Below are positions 17,346 through 26,359 of a stretch of 64,000 bases of DNA, one piece after another; position 1 is the stretch's first letter; every line of letters starts with the position of its first letter. Location of the stretch: assembly GCF_012641265.1 (NCBI RefSeq), contig NZ_JABAHZ010000004.1, forward strand, positions 124,001 through 188,000. The letters are read 5' to 3'. Made by a program: the position numbers and the translations under genes. The notes under the pieces are model-generated. The model ran no database searches. It saw only the letters and a program-made list of their open reading frames with translations, and was not told the origin of the DNA. The DNA is from Chitinophaga eiseniae. Lineage in GTDB: Bacteria; Bacteroidota; Bacteroidia; Chitinophagales; Chitinophagaceae.

Positions 17346-18407
17346 TCATTTTTCTTTTTGCTGTTTTTTAACAGGGCTTTTTTTCGCTGCTGTTTTTCGT
17401 TCCTTGAGGTCCGCTTCTTTCTTCGCTTTGGGAGCAGCAGCTTTCTTTTTTTCGCTTGCAGCTTTACTTCTGGACGGACTCCGTTGCACAAACTTGCCCC
17501 AGGTAAGATTATCTTTTCCCGGCTTCTGTGCAATAGCTCTTTCAATGGCATAGCGGGCGCTGGTTTCAACTATCCACTCAAAATGTTCTGCGCCGATAGA
17601 GTGTAAATCCGCATCGGGTGCAGGATTGCAGAAGTCGATCGCATAAGGAACGCCGCCGCGTACGGCTATCTCCACGGTATTGAAATCGTAACCCAGGTAT
17701 TGATTCAGCGTTTGTACGTGCCGGGTAATTTGTTCCAGCAGGGCGGGAGGGGCCGTATAATTGGCATCATAGCGCAAATGGTGTGGGTGCCGGGGATTAT
17801 ACGGCATAATCCGCACTTCTGTTCCACCTATGCAGAAACAGCGAAAATACTGGCTGAAATCAATTTCTTCCTGGAGCATCATCACCAGTTGCCCGGTTTC
17901 GCTATGTTGCTGGAAGAAGTCCTCTTTATCCTCGAGCCGGTACACATGTTTCCAGCCGCCGCCTGCGTAGGGTTTCATGTAGGCAGGGAAGCCCACGTAA
18001 TCGAAAATCGTGTTCCAGTCGAACGGGTAAATGAGGTTACGGAATGATTTATCGTTGGTATCTTCTGGGTGTTTATTGGAGGGAAGGAGTACGGTACGGG
18101 GTACGGGTACGCCTACTTTTTCGGCCAGGGCGTTATTGAAGAACTTATCATCGGCGCTCCACCAGAACGGATTATTAATGACGGCCGTTCCCGCCATGGC
18201 GGCGTTTTTAAGATAAGCCCGATAAAAGGGCACATCTTGGGAAATACGGTCTATGATAACGGCGTAGCCGGAATCGGCGCCCTGCATCACTTTGTCGATG
18301 GTCACAAATTCGGCAAAGATGCCCGGGGGATTGATACGGTTCACCCGGTCTACAAATGCCTGGGGAAAAGTGTTTTCCTGTCCGAAGAGAATACCAATTT
18401 TTTTCAT
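17346..18407 (-). CDS. RimK-like ATP-grasp ligase with Lys-rich tail
   Basis: ATP-grasp ligase of 353 aa that should form a carboxyl-phosphate and join it to an amine or thiol. The N-terminal Rossmann-like preATP-grasp is MKKIGILFGQENTFPQAF. DKFFNNALAEKVGVPVPRT is a typical pre-grasp helix. FPAYMKPYAGGGWKHVYRL is the Lys/Gly ATP loop and LQEEIDFSQYFRCFCIGG the adenine-binding strand. YDFNTVEIAV and PYAIDFCNPAPDADL hold the metal-binding acidic and Asn residues. The last 50 or so residues are a low-complexity basic tail rich in K and A (QRSPSRSKAASEKKKAAAPK onwards), unusual for the family. The stop lies 6 bp before the start-side end of the upstream esterase gene, so they are one operon. Confidence 0.88.
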   Translation of the reverse strand: MKKIGILFGQENTFPQAFVDRVNRINPPGIFAEFVTIDKVMQGADSGYAVIIDRISQDVPFYRAYLKNAAMAGTAVINNPFWWSADDKFFNNALAEKVGVPVPRTVLLPSNKHPEDTNDKSFRNLIYPFDWNTIFDYVGFPAYMKPYAGGGWKHVYRLEDKEDFFQQHSETGQLVMMLQEEIDFSQYFRCFCIGGTEVRIMPYNPRHPHHLRYDANYTAPPALLEQITRHVQTLNQYLGYDFNTVEIAVRGGVPYAIDFCNPAPDADLHSIGAEHFEWIVETSARYAIERAIAQKPGKDNLTWGKFVQRSPSRSKAASEKKKAAAPKAKKEADLKERKTAAKKSPVKKQQKEK

Positions 18408-18413
18408 ATCCTG

Positions 18414-19121
18414 CTACTTGATAAGTGAGATATAATGCGGTAACATTTCCCGCCATACTGCCCAGTCATGGGTCGTTTGCGGGCGTATGTCCAGCCAGTG
18501 GGCAATTTTTTTATGGGCAAGTATACCTGACAATTGTTCGTTTTGCGGCCGGGTCACATCCCGGTCTGCCACGCCGAGTACAATACCCATCCGCCATAGG
18601 TCTGCCTGGTCATTATCCGGCATAAAGTCGGCGGGATTGTTATAGTACACGGTATCATTGTAATAGCCATCTACCCTTGGTTTGATATCAAATACACCGC
18701 TCAGGCTAAAAAGATACGATACCTTATCGGGGTGCCGGAAGGCAAAGTTGGCCGCATGGTATCCACCAAAGCTACAGCCTGCTGAAACAATGCGCTGATG
18801 GCCGGTTTCGGCTTCTATCCGGGGAAGTACTTCCTGCATCAGCAGCTGGTCATAACAGGAATGATTATACGCTCTTTCTTCCGGTGTAATATTTTTATTA
18901 TACCAGCTGAATGCATCGATGCTATCAGGGCAATAAACTTTTATTCTGCCTTCTTCAATAAACCAGCTGATGGCGTCGATCAGGCCAAAATCTTTACTCT
19001 CATAGTAGCGCCCCATGGAGGTAGGGAATAGCAGCAGGGGATATCCGCTGTCACCGAATACCAGCATCTCAAAGTCTTTTCCCAGGTTGGGCGAATGCCA
19101 TTTCAAATAGTTTTCAGTCAC
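18414..19121 (-). CDS. Esterase-D-like alpha/beta hydrolase
   Basis: First gene of the minus-strand amidoligase run. It is a 235-aa soluble alpha/beta hydrolase of the putative esterase (EstA/esterase D) family. The nucleophile is S117 in SAGCSFGGYHAANFAF and the probable general base H218 in PQTTHDWAVW. An acidic residue in GVADRDVT (about 183-190) completes a likely triad. No signal peptide is present. The position 6 bp upstream of the ATP-grasp gene suggests it acts on the product or precursor of the ligases. A second, divergent esterase starts 57 bp away. Confidence 0.85.
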   Translation of the reverse strand: MTENYLKWHSPNLGKDFEMLVFGDSGYPLLLFPTSMGRYYESKDFGLIDAISWFIEEGRIKVYCPDSIDAFSWYNKNITPEERAYNHSCYDQLLMQEVLPRIEAETGHQRIVSAGCSFGGYHAANFAFRHPDKVSYLFSLSGVFDIKPRVDGYYNDTVYYNNPADFMPDNDQADLWRMGIVLGVADRDVTRPQNEQLSGILAHKKIAHWLDIRPQTTHDWAVWREMLPHYISLIK

Positions 19122-19178
19122 AGGAAAGTGTTTAGTTAAATTTAAAGAAGATTATTGGTTTATTGGTAAATTGTTGGG

Positions 19179-19931
19179 ATGCAGACAAGTCGACATGATA
19201 TTCCTTCTGTGTACCTGCAACGGCAGGTGAGGCTGGAGGCCTGGTGGGAGGGGCCGGCGCCTTCTATATTGCTGCTGGTAAATGATGGACAGGAGCTGGA
19301 AGCATTATTACCGCCGGATTTGCCCGCGTCTGTACTGATCGCAGGTATTTATGCCGGTGAGCAACGCCGCGCCGAATACGGCACTGCGGGCGTATTGGAT
19401 TACATGGGTCAGGGGGCTTTGGCGGAAAATTATACCCGTTTTATACTCCGGGAGCTGTTACCCTGGCTGCAACAACAGTATCCGGGTATGCAGCTCAGGC
19501 GGCGTGCTTTTGCCGGCTTCTCCCTGGGAGGCTTATCTGCGCTGGATATGGTGTGGCGCTATCCCGATCTTTTCCAGCTGGCAGGCGTATTTTCCGGGTC
19601 GCTCTGGTGGCGGAGCAAGCCATTGGGCAGCGATTACCAGGACGATAAAGATCGTATTATGCACCAGTTGATCCGCCAGGGGACCTATCACCCCGGGCAA
19701 CAGTTTTTCTTTGAATGCGGTACCGATGATGAAACGGCCGACCGTAACCAGAACGGCATCATCGACAGCATTGATGATACCCTCGACTTAATGAACGAGC
19801 TGGTGTTAAAGGGATATAAGCGTAATGAAGAAGTATTTTACGTGGAGATAAAGAACGGGCGGCATGATGTAAGTACCTGGAAAATTGCCATGGACCTGTT
19901 TTTAGGGCTACCTTTCTTTCATCACGACTAA
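19179..19931 (+). CDS. Second alpha/beta hydrolase (putative esterase)
   Basis: A 250-aa soluble hydrolase of the same broad family as its divergent neighbour but clearly different in sequence. The nucleophile elbow AFAGFSLGGLSALDM is at about 110-124. The probable catalytic His is in IKNGRHDVSTW near the C-terminus. An acidic segment CGTDDETADRNQNG precedes it, resembling the Asp loop of enterochelin-esterase-like proteins. It shares a 57-bp divergent promoter gap with the amidoligase operon, so joint regulation is likely. It ends 7 bp before the convergent OmpA-family gene. Confidence 0.85.
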   Translation: MQTSRHDIPSVYLQRQVRLEAWWEGPAPSILLLVNDGQELEALLPPDLPASVLIAGIYAGEQRRAEYGTAGVLDYMGQGALAENYTRFILRELLPWLQQQYPGMQLRRRAFAGFSLGGLSALDMVWRYPDLFQLAGVFSGSLWWRSKPLGSDYQDDKDRIMHQLIRQGTYHPGQQFFFECGTDDETADRNQNGIIDSIDDTLDLMNELVLKGYKRNEEVFYVEIKNGRHDVSTWKIAMDLFLGLPFFHHD

Positions 19932-19938
19932 CCCCTGG

Positions 19939-21387
19939 TTATTGTGAAAGATGATAAATCACAATTTCTACCCGCCTGTTTTTCCTTCTCCCGGCTGCGG
20001 TGTTGTTGTCCGCCACAGGAACAGATTCTCCCATGCCCGTCACCTCCGTAATATGAATGGCGGGGTCTTTTTCACGGATATAGTCTGATACGGTAAATGC
20101 CCTGCGCATGGATAGTTCCTGGTTGTACACCGGTGTACCGGTATTGTCGGTATGCCCCGTTACGGTAACGGATATATGATCCCCTGCGGGAATGCGGCCA
20201 ATGAGGCTATCCAATGCACCCAACATCTGGTGGTTGAGTTGGTGGCTGTTGACTTCGAACAGGAGGTCGGGAATCAGCAGGGTATCGGTATGTGTAACCG
20301 GTACGGTGACTTCGCCGGCCGGCTGGCAGCTGATAAATTCCACTCTTTCGGTAGAATCGCCGCCGGGAGCGCATTTTCCTATACCGGCAATGATAAAATC
20401 ATCAAAACTATACCCCTTTTGATATACCAGGTAGGAAGCTACCGCTTTTGCACGGTCCTGCCCCAGGATTTCATTATATTTTTCGTTGGTATGCCGGAAC
20501 ACATAGCCGGTCAGTTTTATTTTGTTGCGGACATTGTCTCCCTGCAACTGTAATATTTTTTCTAATTGTGAACTATAGGCGGAATTAATATATCGGGTAC
20601 CAGGCACAAAGAAATCGTTTTTTAGCAGCAGGGTATCACAGGCGCCTTTGTTGAAGAAAACGGTTTGTAAGGTGGGGGCCACCGGTTGAGGCTCCCCATC
20701 GTTGTTGGGAGAAATATAGTGATGACGATCGTGCTGTGCATAAAGTATTTTTTTGGTCACGGCCGCGCTTGTACAGAGCTGGCCAGAGAGAGGCGTGAGT
20801 GATATACTGTCGATGCTCAGGTAGTAATCTGCCTTGTTGGGATAATTGGCGGTAGAGGTATCAAAGTTCCCGATCACCAGGTGGTTAGCGGAAGCAGGGG
20901 CGGTAAATGTTTTTTCCAGTACTGTCCATTTGTTCTCCGCGTGTTTGTCGGTGGTCCGGGAGAAATAGAAAGTAGGAACTACCTGGAGTGGGCGGGGTGT
21001 CCAGCGATACACGGCAACGGTATCAAACAATACCGCGGGTAACGGATAAGGGCGGTCTTCGTCCATCAACAGGTAGATTTTCAGCAGGTACTGTTGCCCT
21101 TTCTGTAAGGGGCAAAGCAGCTGAGTTTGGCTGTAGGTACGGAAGTCGGGATCAATGCTGCTGTAAAGGGTAAGGGTAATATAGCGGTTGCCTTTATCGG
21201 CAGTATACATCAGTTTACTGGTGTTGGGTGCTACGGATTCCCAGGCGCTGGGGGCACAGGGATAGCTGTATTCCGTACAGATATTGACATCGGTGAACCC
21301 GGCATTGGCAATCATGTTTTGCGCCTGGATACGTTGAAGCGGAAGCAGGACGGCGACTAATAGAATAAGAGTACGTATAGAGGCCAA
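19939..21387 (-). CDS. OmpA-family protein with two OmpA-like domains
   Basis: Secreted envelope protein of 482 aa with a signal peptide at residues 1-22 (IRTLILLVAVLLPLQRIQAQ). Residues about 23-215 are a jelly-roll-like carbohydrate-binding or adhesion-type region (WESVAPNTSKLMY, LLKIYLLMDEDRPY). Residues about 245-350 form a divergent OmpA-like domain (VFFNKGACDTLLL, GQDRAKAVASYLV, ERVEFISC). Residues about 365-480 form a canonical peptidoglycan-binding OmpA domain (LLFEVNSHQL, VTGHTDNTGTPVYNQELSMR, GRRKNRRVEIVI). The duplicated domain is unusual. It probably tethers the outer membrane or an adhesin to peptidoglycan. It is convergent with the esterase gene and alone in its operon. Confidence 0.88.
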   Translation of the reverse strand: MASIRTLILLVAVLLPLQRIQAQNMIANAGFTDVNICTEYSYPCAPSAWESVAPNTSKLMYTADKGNRYITLTLYSSIDPDFRTYSQTQLLCPLQKGQQYLLKIYLLMDEDRPYPLPAVLFDTVAVYRWTPRPLQVVPTFYFSRTTDKHAENKWTVLEKTFTAPASANHLVIGNFDTSTANYPNKADYYLSIDSISLTPLSGQLCTSAAVTKKILYAQHDRHHYISPNNDGEPQPVAPTLQTVFFNKGACDTLLLKNDFFVPGTRYINSAYSSQLEKILQLQGDNVRNKIKLTGYVFRHTNEKYNEILGQDRAKAVASYLVYQKGYSFDDFIIAGIGKCAPGGDSTERVEFISCQPAGEVTVPVTHTDTLLIPDLLFEVNSHQLNHQMLGALDSLIGRIPAGDHISVTVTGHTDNTGTPVYNQELSMRRAFTVSDYIREKDPAIHITEVTGMGESVPVADNNTAAGRRKNRRVEIVIYHLSQ

Positions 21388-21625
21388 GGGTAAGGGTTTT
21401 GAGAATAACGGAAATAAAGGGCGATTTATTATAAGATTTTAAATGGGGATGGAAGGAGAAGGTAATTGGAGAAGGTGTTTGAAAAGAGGTAGATGTATAA
21501 ATTCTGAACGAAATTATCAAGGCGTATTCTTTTTAAAATGATAGTCCCAAAAGAGATATTTTTATCTCGTTGTACGTAGCATTTAACCCTTCAATCCAGT
21601 AGCCTTTTATTGATTATTTACCTTT

Positions 21626-21633
21626 TAATTTTG
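21626..21633 (+). promoter_or_regulatory. Putative -7 box just before the astacin gene
   Basis: TAATTTTG fits TAnnTTTG and ends only 4 bp before the ATG at 21638, so the transcript would be leaderless or nearly so. The -33 element is weak. Confidence 0.45.
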
Positions 21634-21637
21634 GTTT

Positions 21638-22984
21638 ATGTATCCTTTAAAACCTTATCGCAAACAGTTTAGTTTGCTATTATTTGTTGGTGCCTTTTTG
21701 ATGAGTGCCTGTCAAAAAAAAGAAATAGCAGCTTCATCATCCGGGAAGGAAAAATCCCAGGAAATTACTTGTGCATGTGAAACAGCAGATGCGTTACCCG
21801 ACATTCCAGGGGAAAGAGTTTATGTAAAAGACGCGGCGGGTAATGTAAAGTTGAGTTTTTTGAAAAAGAATAATGTTTATGTTAGTGGGGATATGATCTT
21901 TAATCAGGGGCAATTCGATTATTTGACAAAATATTTTCGTCACCCGTTGAAGGAATCTAATCCACTATCAATGCATCCGTCGCCGCTTGCTATGCAAAAA
22001 GCGGCATTGATAAAGTCGCAAGGTTCGCCGAATGGCAGGGCTCCAAGGAAAGATTCGTCCATTTTTTCCCGCACAGGGATTGCTCGTATTGGCTACCTCT
22101 GGCCCAACAGGACGGTATATTACACCATAAACGGGAGTTTACCTGCACAAGCAAGAGTTAGTATGGCAATTACCCATTGGCAAAACCAGACTAACATCAT
22201 TTTTGTACCAAGAACAAATCAGGCGAATTATATTGAATTTGTATGGGACCCTTTAGTCTGCGCTTCGCCGATTGGAATGCAGGGTGGGCGCCAGCCAATC
22301 TATCTGGCAGACGGTTGTGGTGTTGGTCAGGTTATCCATGAAATAGGTCATGCAATTGGATTTTTTCATGAACAGTCGCGTTCGGACAGGGATAATTTTG
22401 TGACTATTAATTTTAATAATATTCAGGAAGATAGAGTGAATAATTATCAAACCTATACACAAACAGGGGATCCTGGTTTTGAGTTGAGAACATTTGATTT
22501 TAATTCTGTTATGCTCTATAGTTCAGGTGATTTTGCCAAAGTACCTGGTACTGCTGTTATGCTCCGATTAGATGGCAGTTGGATAGTTGGACAACGCGAT
22601 GGACTATCAACAGGAGATGTGGAAACATATAACTATATGTATAATCCGTCTATCACAGCCGTGGTAAAATATACGAAAACGCGTGATGATTATGATTGGA
22701 ATACCGGCTCTTCTGCGGTAGAGGGACATTCAACTATTTACTTTTATACAGATAATACCAGAAGTACGCCACTGGCATTAACCCATCCACTTAAGCTAAC
22801 TGTCCAGGATTTGGATACAAAGAATTTTGTATACTGGACAATACCTGCTGGAGTTAGTTCCTTCAATTTGGGAGAAACGTGGGAATACCAGGTATACGAC
22901 TATGGTAATCTCACTTATTATTCCGCTGGAGGTGGATGGGTTTACCCTGGCGTAGGGTACCATTATTTTTGGGAACAATTGTAG
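21638..22984 (+). CDS. Astacin-like (M12A) zinc metalloprotease, lipoprotein
   Basis: Surface or secreted protease of 448 aa. A lipoprotein signal ends at C25 (FLMSAC), followed by QKKE. A propeptide-like region extends to about residue 140. The catalytic domain has the extended zinc motif HEIGHAIGFFHEQSR, with H234, H238 and H244 as ligands and E235 catalytic. The Met-turn is in NSVMLYSSGDF. Both fit the astacin/flavastacin family. The C-terminal 100 residues (345-448) form an extra beta-rich domain. Codon use and base composition are visibly A+T-richer than the flanking genes, suggesting recent acquisition. It is monocistronic with a near-leaderless promoter. Confidence 0.92.
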   Translation: MYPLKPYRKQFSLLLFVGAFLMSACQKKEIAASSSGKEKSQEITCACETADALPDIPGERVYVKDAAGNVKLSFLKKNNVYVSGDMIFNQGQFDYLTKYFRHPLKESNPLSMHPSPLAMQKAALIKSQGSPNGRAPRKDSSIFSRTGIARIGYLWPNRTVYYTINGSLPAQARVSMAITHWQNQTNIIFVPRTNQANYIEFVWDPLVCASPIGMQGGRQPIYLADGCGVGQVIHEIGHAIGFFHEQSRSDRDNFVTINFNNIQEDRVNNYQTYTQTGDPGFELRTFDFNSVMLYSSGDFAKVPGTAVMLRLDGSWIVGQRDGLSTGDVETYNYMYNPSITAVVKYTKTRDDYDWNTGSSAVEGHSTIYFYTDNTRSTPLALTHPLKLTVQDLDTKNFVYWTIPAGVSSFNLGETWEYQVYDYGNLTYYSAGGGWVYPGVGYHYFWEQL

Positions 22985-23060
22985 AACAAGACAGGCATGA
23001 AGGGGAGTTTTCAAACCTTAATGGCAAGAAGATTCAGGCTAACACAACAACGACATTTTT

Positions 23061-23111
23061 ATAAAAAAGGAAAGGCCTCCATGAAAATCACGAAGGCCTT
23101 TCTTTTTTTAT
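23061..23111. terminator. Bidirectional terminator between astacin and TonB receptor genes
   Basis: Stem arms at 23061-23078 and 23094-23111 pair at 17 of 18 positions, with A-rich and T-rich ends. It terminates the minus-strand receptor gene and possibly the astacin gene. Confidence 0.85.
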
Positions 23112-23119
23112 AAAAATGA

Positions 23120-26100
23120 TTAGAAGCTGTAGCGAAGACCCAATTGCCCTCTCCAACGAGCGGTAAAGTTGTTGATGTAGTATGGTTTTTCATTACCAAA
23201 GCCATCGACCTCTCTTCTTCTGTCATATTGGAAAACTGCATTGCCGGTGGCATCGAATTTTCTGAATGTCAGTGGTGTAGATGCGTTGTTAGCAATGAAA
23301 TATGTTCTTCCCCAATCTTTGTTGAGGAGGTTACCTACGTTCAGGATATCGAAAGTGATTTCTACTTTATGATTTTTATAAATAGGCAGTACCTGCGCTA
23401 TTTTAAAGTCAAAGATATTTTCGAATGGAGTGCGGCTTGCATTTTTCTTGGCATTTTCACCACGGTGCTTACTGAGGTAGCTGTCGTTGGTAATCAGACG
23501 TTCCAGGTCGGCTTTTTGTTGGTCTGGAGTGCGGGTGTAGATCACATTACCTTTAGAATCTTTCTGGGAAATCAGATCGAAGTTCATAGCAGCAACTTCT
23601 GTTGCTTTAGGAATGTAGATCAGATCGTTGTTGCCGCTGGAGCCTAAATCATCACCGGTAGGATCAACTGTGTTGAAGTATACCCATGAGTAAGGAATAC
23701 CGGATTGACCATTATAGAACAGCGTTAAGGTAGTACGGAATTTGTCTTCTTTACCATATTTGAACGTTTTGGAAACTACTGCCAGGACCCGGCTACCCAT
23801 GCTATAGTTAGAGCGGGCTAATTCCAGGTTGTTCAACCCATTAACATTGGGTCCGAAGCGCCAGTTAGAGCCGGCTGTGGAAGAAGTACCGTCATTAATT
23901 GCATAGGAATCACCGTAAGAATAACCAACTTTCAGAAAGAGACCATTGCTTGTTTGTTTGGTTAACTCACCAGAGATGTTATAGGTATAACCTTCACTGG
24001 TATTTTTCAACAAAAGAATCTGGTCGCCCCAGTTTTTGTTCTTCTTTACCCAGGTAGGTCTTTTAATACCACCACCTAAAGAAACACTATCGTTAGATTG
24101 AACAATATTCAAATTTTCCCAGATAGCGTTGTTAAGCGTTTTGGTAAAGTTTCCTTCTATGGTAGCGCTCATTCCCCATGGTAATTTTCTTTCTATCGCC
24201 AGGTTGGTTTTAAACATCTGTGGGAATTTGAAGTCCCTATCGGAAAGGTTGATGTTGGAAGGGCGGCTTCCTACGCTAGCTCCCATTGCAGCGAGGTTAG
24301 CAGCAGAATATTGTCCGTAAAAAGGACTATTTGCATCATAGTTGAAGCGGAAGTTGTTTGGAAGGGCGGAACCGCTCAAGCTCACATTGGTATAAACATT
24401 ACCGGTATTTGCATACTGGTTGGAGATCCATACAAATGGTACGCGGCCGGTAAAAATTCCCACACCACCACGGATGGTAGTCATTCCGTCGTTAGTAACA
24501 TCCCAGTTGAAACCAATGCGCGGAGCGATCAGCGGTCTTGATTTTGGAATGGTAGTAGTGGAGTAACCAGCAAAGCTAGGATCTTTCGAGAATGCAACGT
24601 TATCCGGAGGAGTGGTTGGGAAGATAGGAATATCTATTCTTACACCGTAAGTTAGGGTGAAGTTTTTCCTGATATTCCATTCGTCCTGTGCATAGATACC
24701 GATCTGGGCTGCTTTGAAGCCGATACCATCCCGAAGGGTAGAATCAGCTGTATTATAGTTGATCTGGTATTGTCTTGGTTTCAGGTTGTTAATGAATCCG
24801 TTGATGGAATCATATGTATAAGAACCGAAAGCACCTTGAATAAAGGTATTTTTGATCTTGTAGATTTCAGCATTTGCACCTACAGTGATGGTATGTTTAC
24901 CTTTATACATAGTCAGATTATCTGTAATGGTCCAGATGCTCTGATCCAGGGCGTTGGCCGTAGAGGAAAACTCACTACCCAGGTTAATGGTACGTCCGTT
25001 GTCGTTAATGGTAACGGTAGGGAAGGGCTGGCCTTCGTAGCTTCTTCTGTCTTTTACATTATTATAGCCAACCCTCAGTTCATTACTTAATTTATTAGAG
25101 AAATTGGAGTTCAGCTCAATAACACTGGAATTACTTTTTGACGGGAAGGTATAATAGTTGTTTGCGAAAGCCGCAGAACTATTGCTTCTGCTGTAGATCA
25201 GGTCACTTGCATTCAGATAGTTATGACGTATCGTCAGTTTGTGAACAGAATTGATGTTCCAGTCAATACGTCCAAAGAGAGTAGTAGCTGGTTTATTACG
25301 TTCCTGGTCAGTGTAGCTTCCCAAATCTACTTTATATTTAGTAGCAACAAAATCATAGATACTTTTCAGTTCGTCAGTGGTTACGTTGGAAGCTCCTGTT
25401 CCAGGGTTGAAATCTATTGGGTTCTTTCTAACAGATCTTTCAGCGTTTACAAAGAAGAACAATTTGTTTTTGATGATCGGACCACCTAAGCTGGCACCGA
25501 AAGTTTTATTACTGAAAGTACCGTATTTAGAACGGGTGGAATCCGGCGCTTTTCCCACCAGGCTTTGATCCTGGTAATAAAGGTAGGCAGCGCCATGGAG
25601 TTCGTTGGTACCGCTTTTGGTAATGGCATTGATACCGCCGCCGGTAAACCCACTTTGTTTAACGTCGTACGGGTTCAGTACAATCTGTAACTGGTCAATC
25701 GTTTCTATGGAAATAGGATTAGCTCCAGCCTGGCCACCATTGGTACCGGAAGCAGACAAACCAAATACGTCGTTGGTTACTGCACCATCCACTGCAAATT
25801 GGTTGTATTTATTGCTTTGGCCACCAAAGGAAATACCCATTGGTGAACCGTCTTTACCGTTGGTAGATACAGAAGCCTGAGGACTCAGTCTAACAAAATC
25901 CTGTACACTTCTGTTAACCGAAGGAAGGTTATTGAGCTGGGTACGGGAAATGTTCATGGCCGTGCCACCGTTACCTTTAACAGTATTCTTAGTGCCGGTA
26001 ATGCTGATTTCTTTCAGGGTAGTAGATCCTTCAGACAGCTTAACGCTTATTTTCAACGGCTCACCCAGCTTCAGGAAGATGTCGTTGTACGTTTCGGTAC

Positions 26101-26359
26101 CATAGCTGATGAAAGATACTTCCACTTTGTATGGTCCGCCAACACGCATGTTGGGAATGGTAAACTCACCACCGTTACGGGTTGTAGTTCCGTAAATGGT
26201 TCCGGTAGGTGTGTGAGTCGCTTTTACCGTAGCCCCAATCAGGCCCTGGCCTTTTGAATCAGTTATCACACCCGTGATGCTACTGGTGGTAACCTGGGCA
26301 TAAGTGAAGAGAACAGTGATTAACAATGATAATGTAAAGAGTAACTTTTTTAACCCCAT
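23120..26359 (-). CDS. Oar-like TonB-dependent receptor
   Basis: Outer-membrane transporter or adhesin-type barrel, 1079 aa. The signal peptide is MGLKKLLFTLSLLITVLF; the start at 26359 is preferred over the upstream in-frame ATG at 26389 because the signal peptide begins here. A carboxypeptidase-regulatory-like (CarboxypepD_reg) domain spans about 25-110 (SSITGVITDSKGQGLIGATV). A plug domain follows with NLPSVNRSVQDFVRLSPQA and GGQSNKYNQFAVDG. The rest is a large beta-barrel ending in the aromatic GQLGLRYSF. This architecture matches Oar/TonB receptors of Bacteroidota, whose substrates are mostly unknown and may include proteins or peptides. No SusD partner is adjacent. Confidence 0.9.
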   Translation of the reverse strand: MGLKKLLFTLSLLITVLFTYAQVTTSSITGVITDSKGQGLIGATVKATHTPTGTIYGTTTRNGGEFTIPNMRVGGPYKVEVSFISYGTETYNDIFLKLGEPLKISVKLSEGSTTLKEISITGTKNTVKGNGGTAMNISRTQLNNLPSVNRSVQDFVRLSPQASVSTNGKDGSPMGISFGGQSNKYNQFAVDGAVTNDVFGLSASGTNGGQAGANPISIETIDQLQIVLNPYDVKQSGFTGGGINAITKSGTNELHGAAYLYYQDQSLVGKAPDSTRSKYGTFSNKTFGASLGGPIIKNKLFFFVNAERSVRKNPIDFNPGTGASNVTTDELKSIYDFVATKYKVDLGSYTDQERNKPATTLFGRIDWNINSVHKLTIRHNYLNASDLIYSRSNSSAAFANNYYTFPSKSNSSVIELNSNFSNKLSNELRVGYNNVKDRRSYEGQPFPTVTINDNGRTINLGSEFSSTANALDQSIWTITDNLTMYKGKHTITVGANAEIYKIKNTFIQGAFGSYTYDSINGFINNLKPRQYQINYNTADSTLRDGIGFKAAQIGIYAQDEWNIRKNFTLTYGVRIDIPIFPTTPPDNVAFSKDPSFAGYSTTTIPKSRPLIAPRIGFNWDVTNDGMTTIRGGVGIFTGRVPFVWISNQYANTGNVYTNVSLSGSALPNNFRFNYDANSPFYGQYSAANLAAMGASVGSRPSNINLSDRDFKFPQMFKTNLAIERKLPWGMSATIEGNFTKTLNNAIWENLNIVQSNDSVSLGGGIKRPTWVKKNKNWGDQILLLKNTSEGYTYNISGELTKQTSNGLFLKVGYSYGDSYAINDGTSSTAGSNWRFGPNVNGLNNLELARSNYSMGSRVLAVVSKTFKYGKEDKFRTTLTLFYNGQSGIPYSWVYFNTVDPTGDDLGSSGNNDLIYIPKATEVAAMNFDLISQKDSKGNVIYTRTPDQQKADLERLITNDSYLSKHRGENAKKNASRTPFENIFDFKIAQVLPIYKNHKVEITFDILNVGNLLNKDWGRTYFIANNASTPLTFRKFDATGNAVFQYDRRREVDGFGNEKPYYINNFTARWRGQLGLRYSF

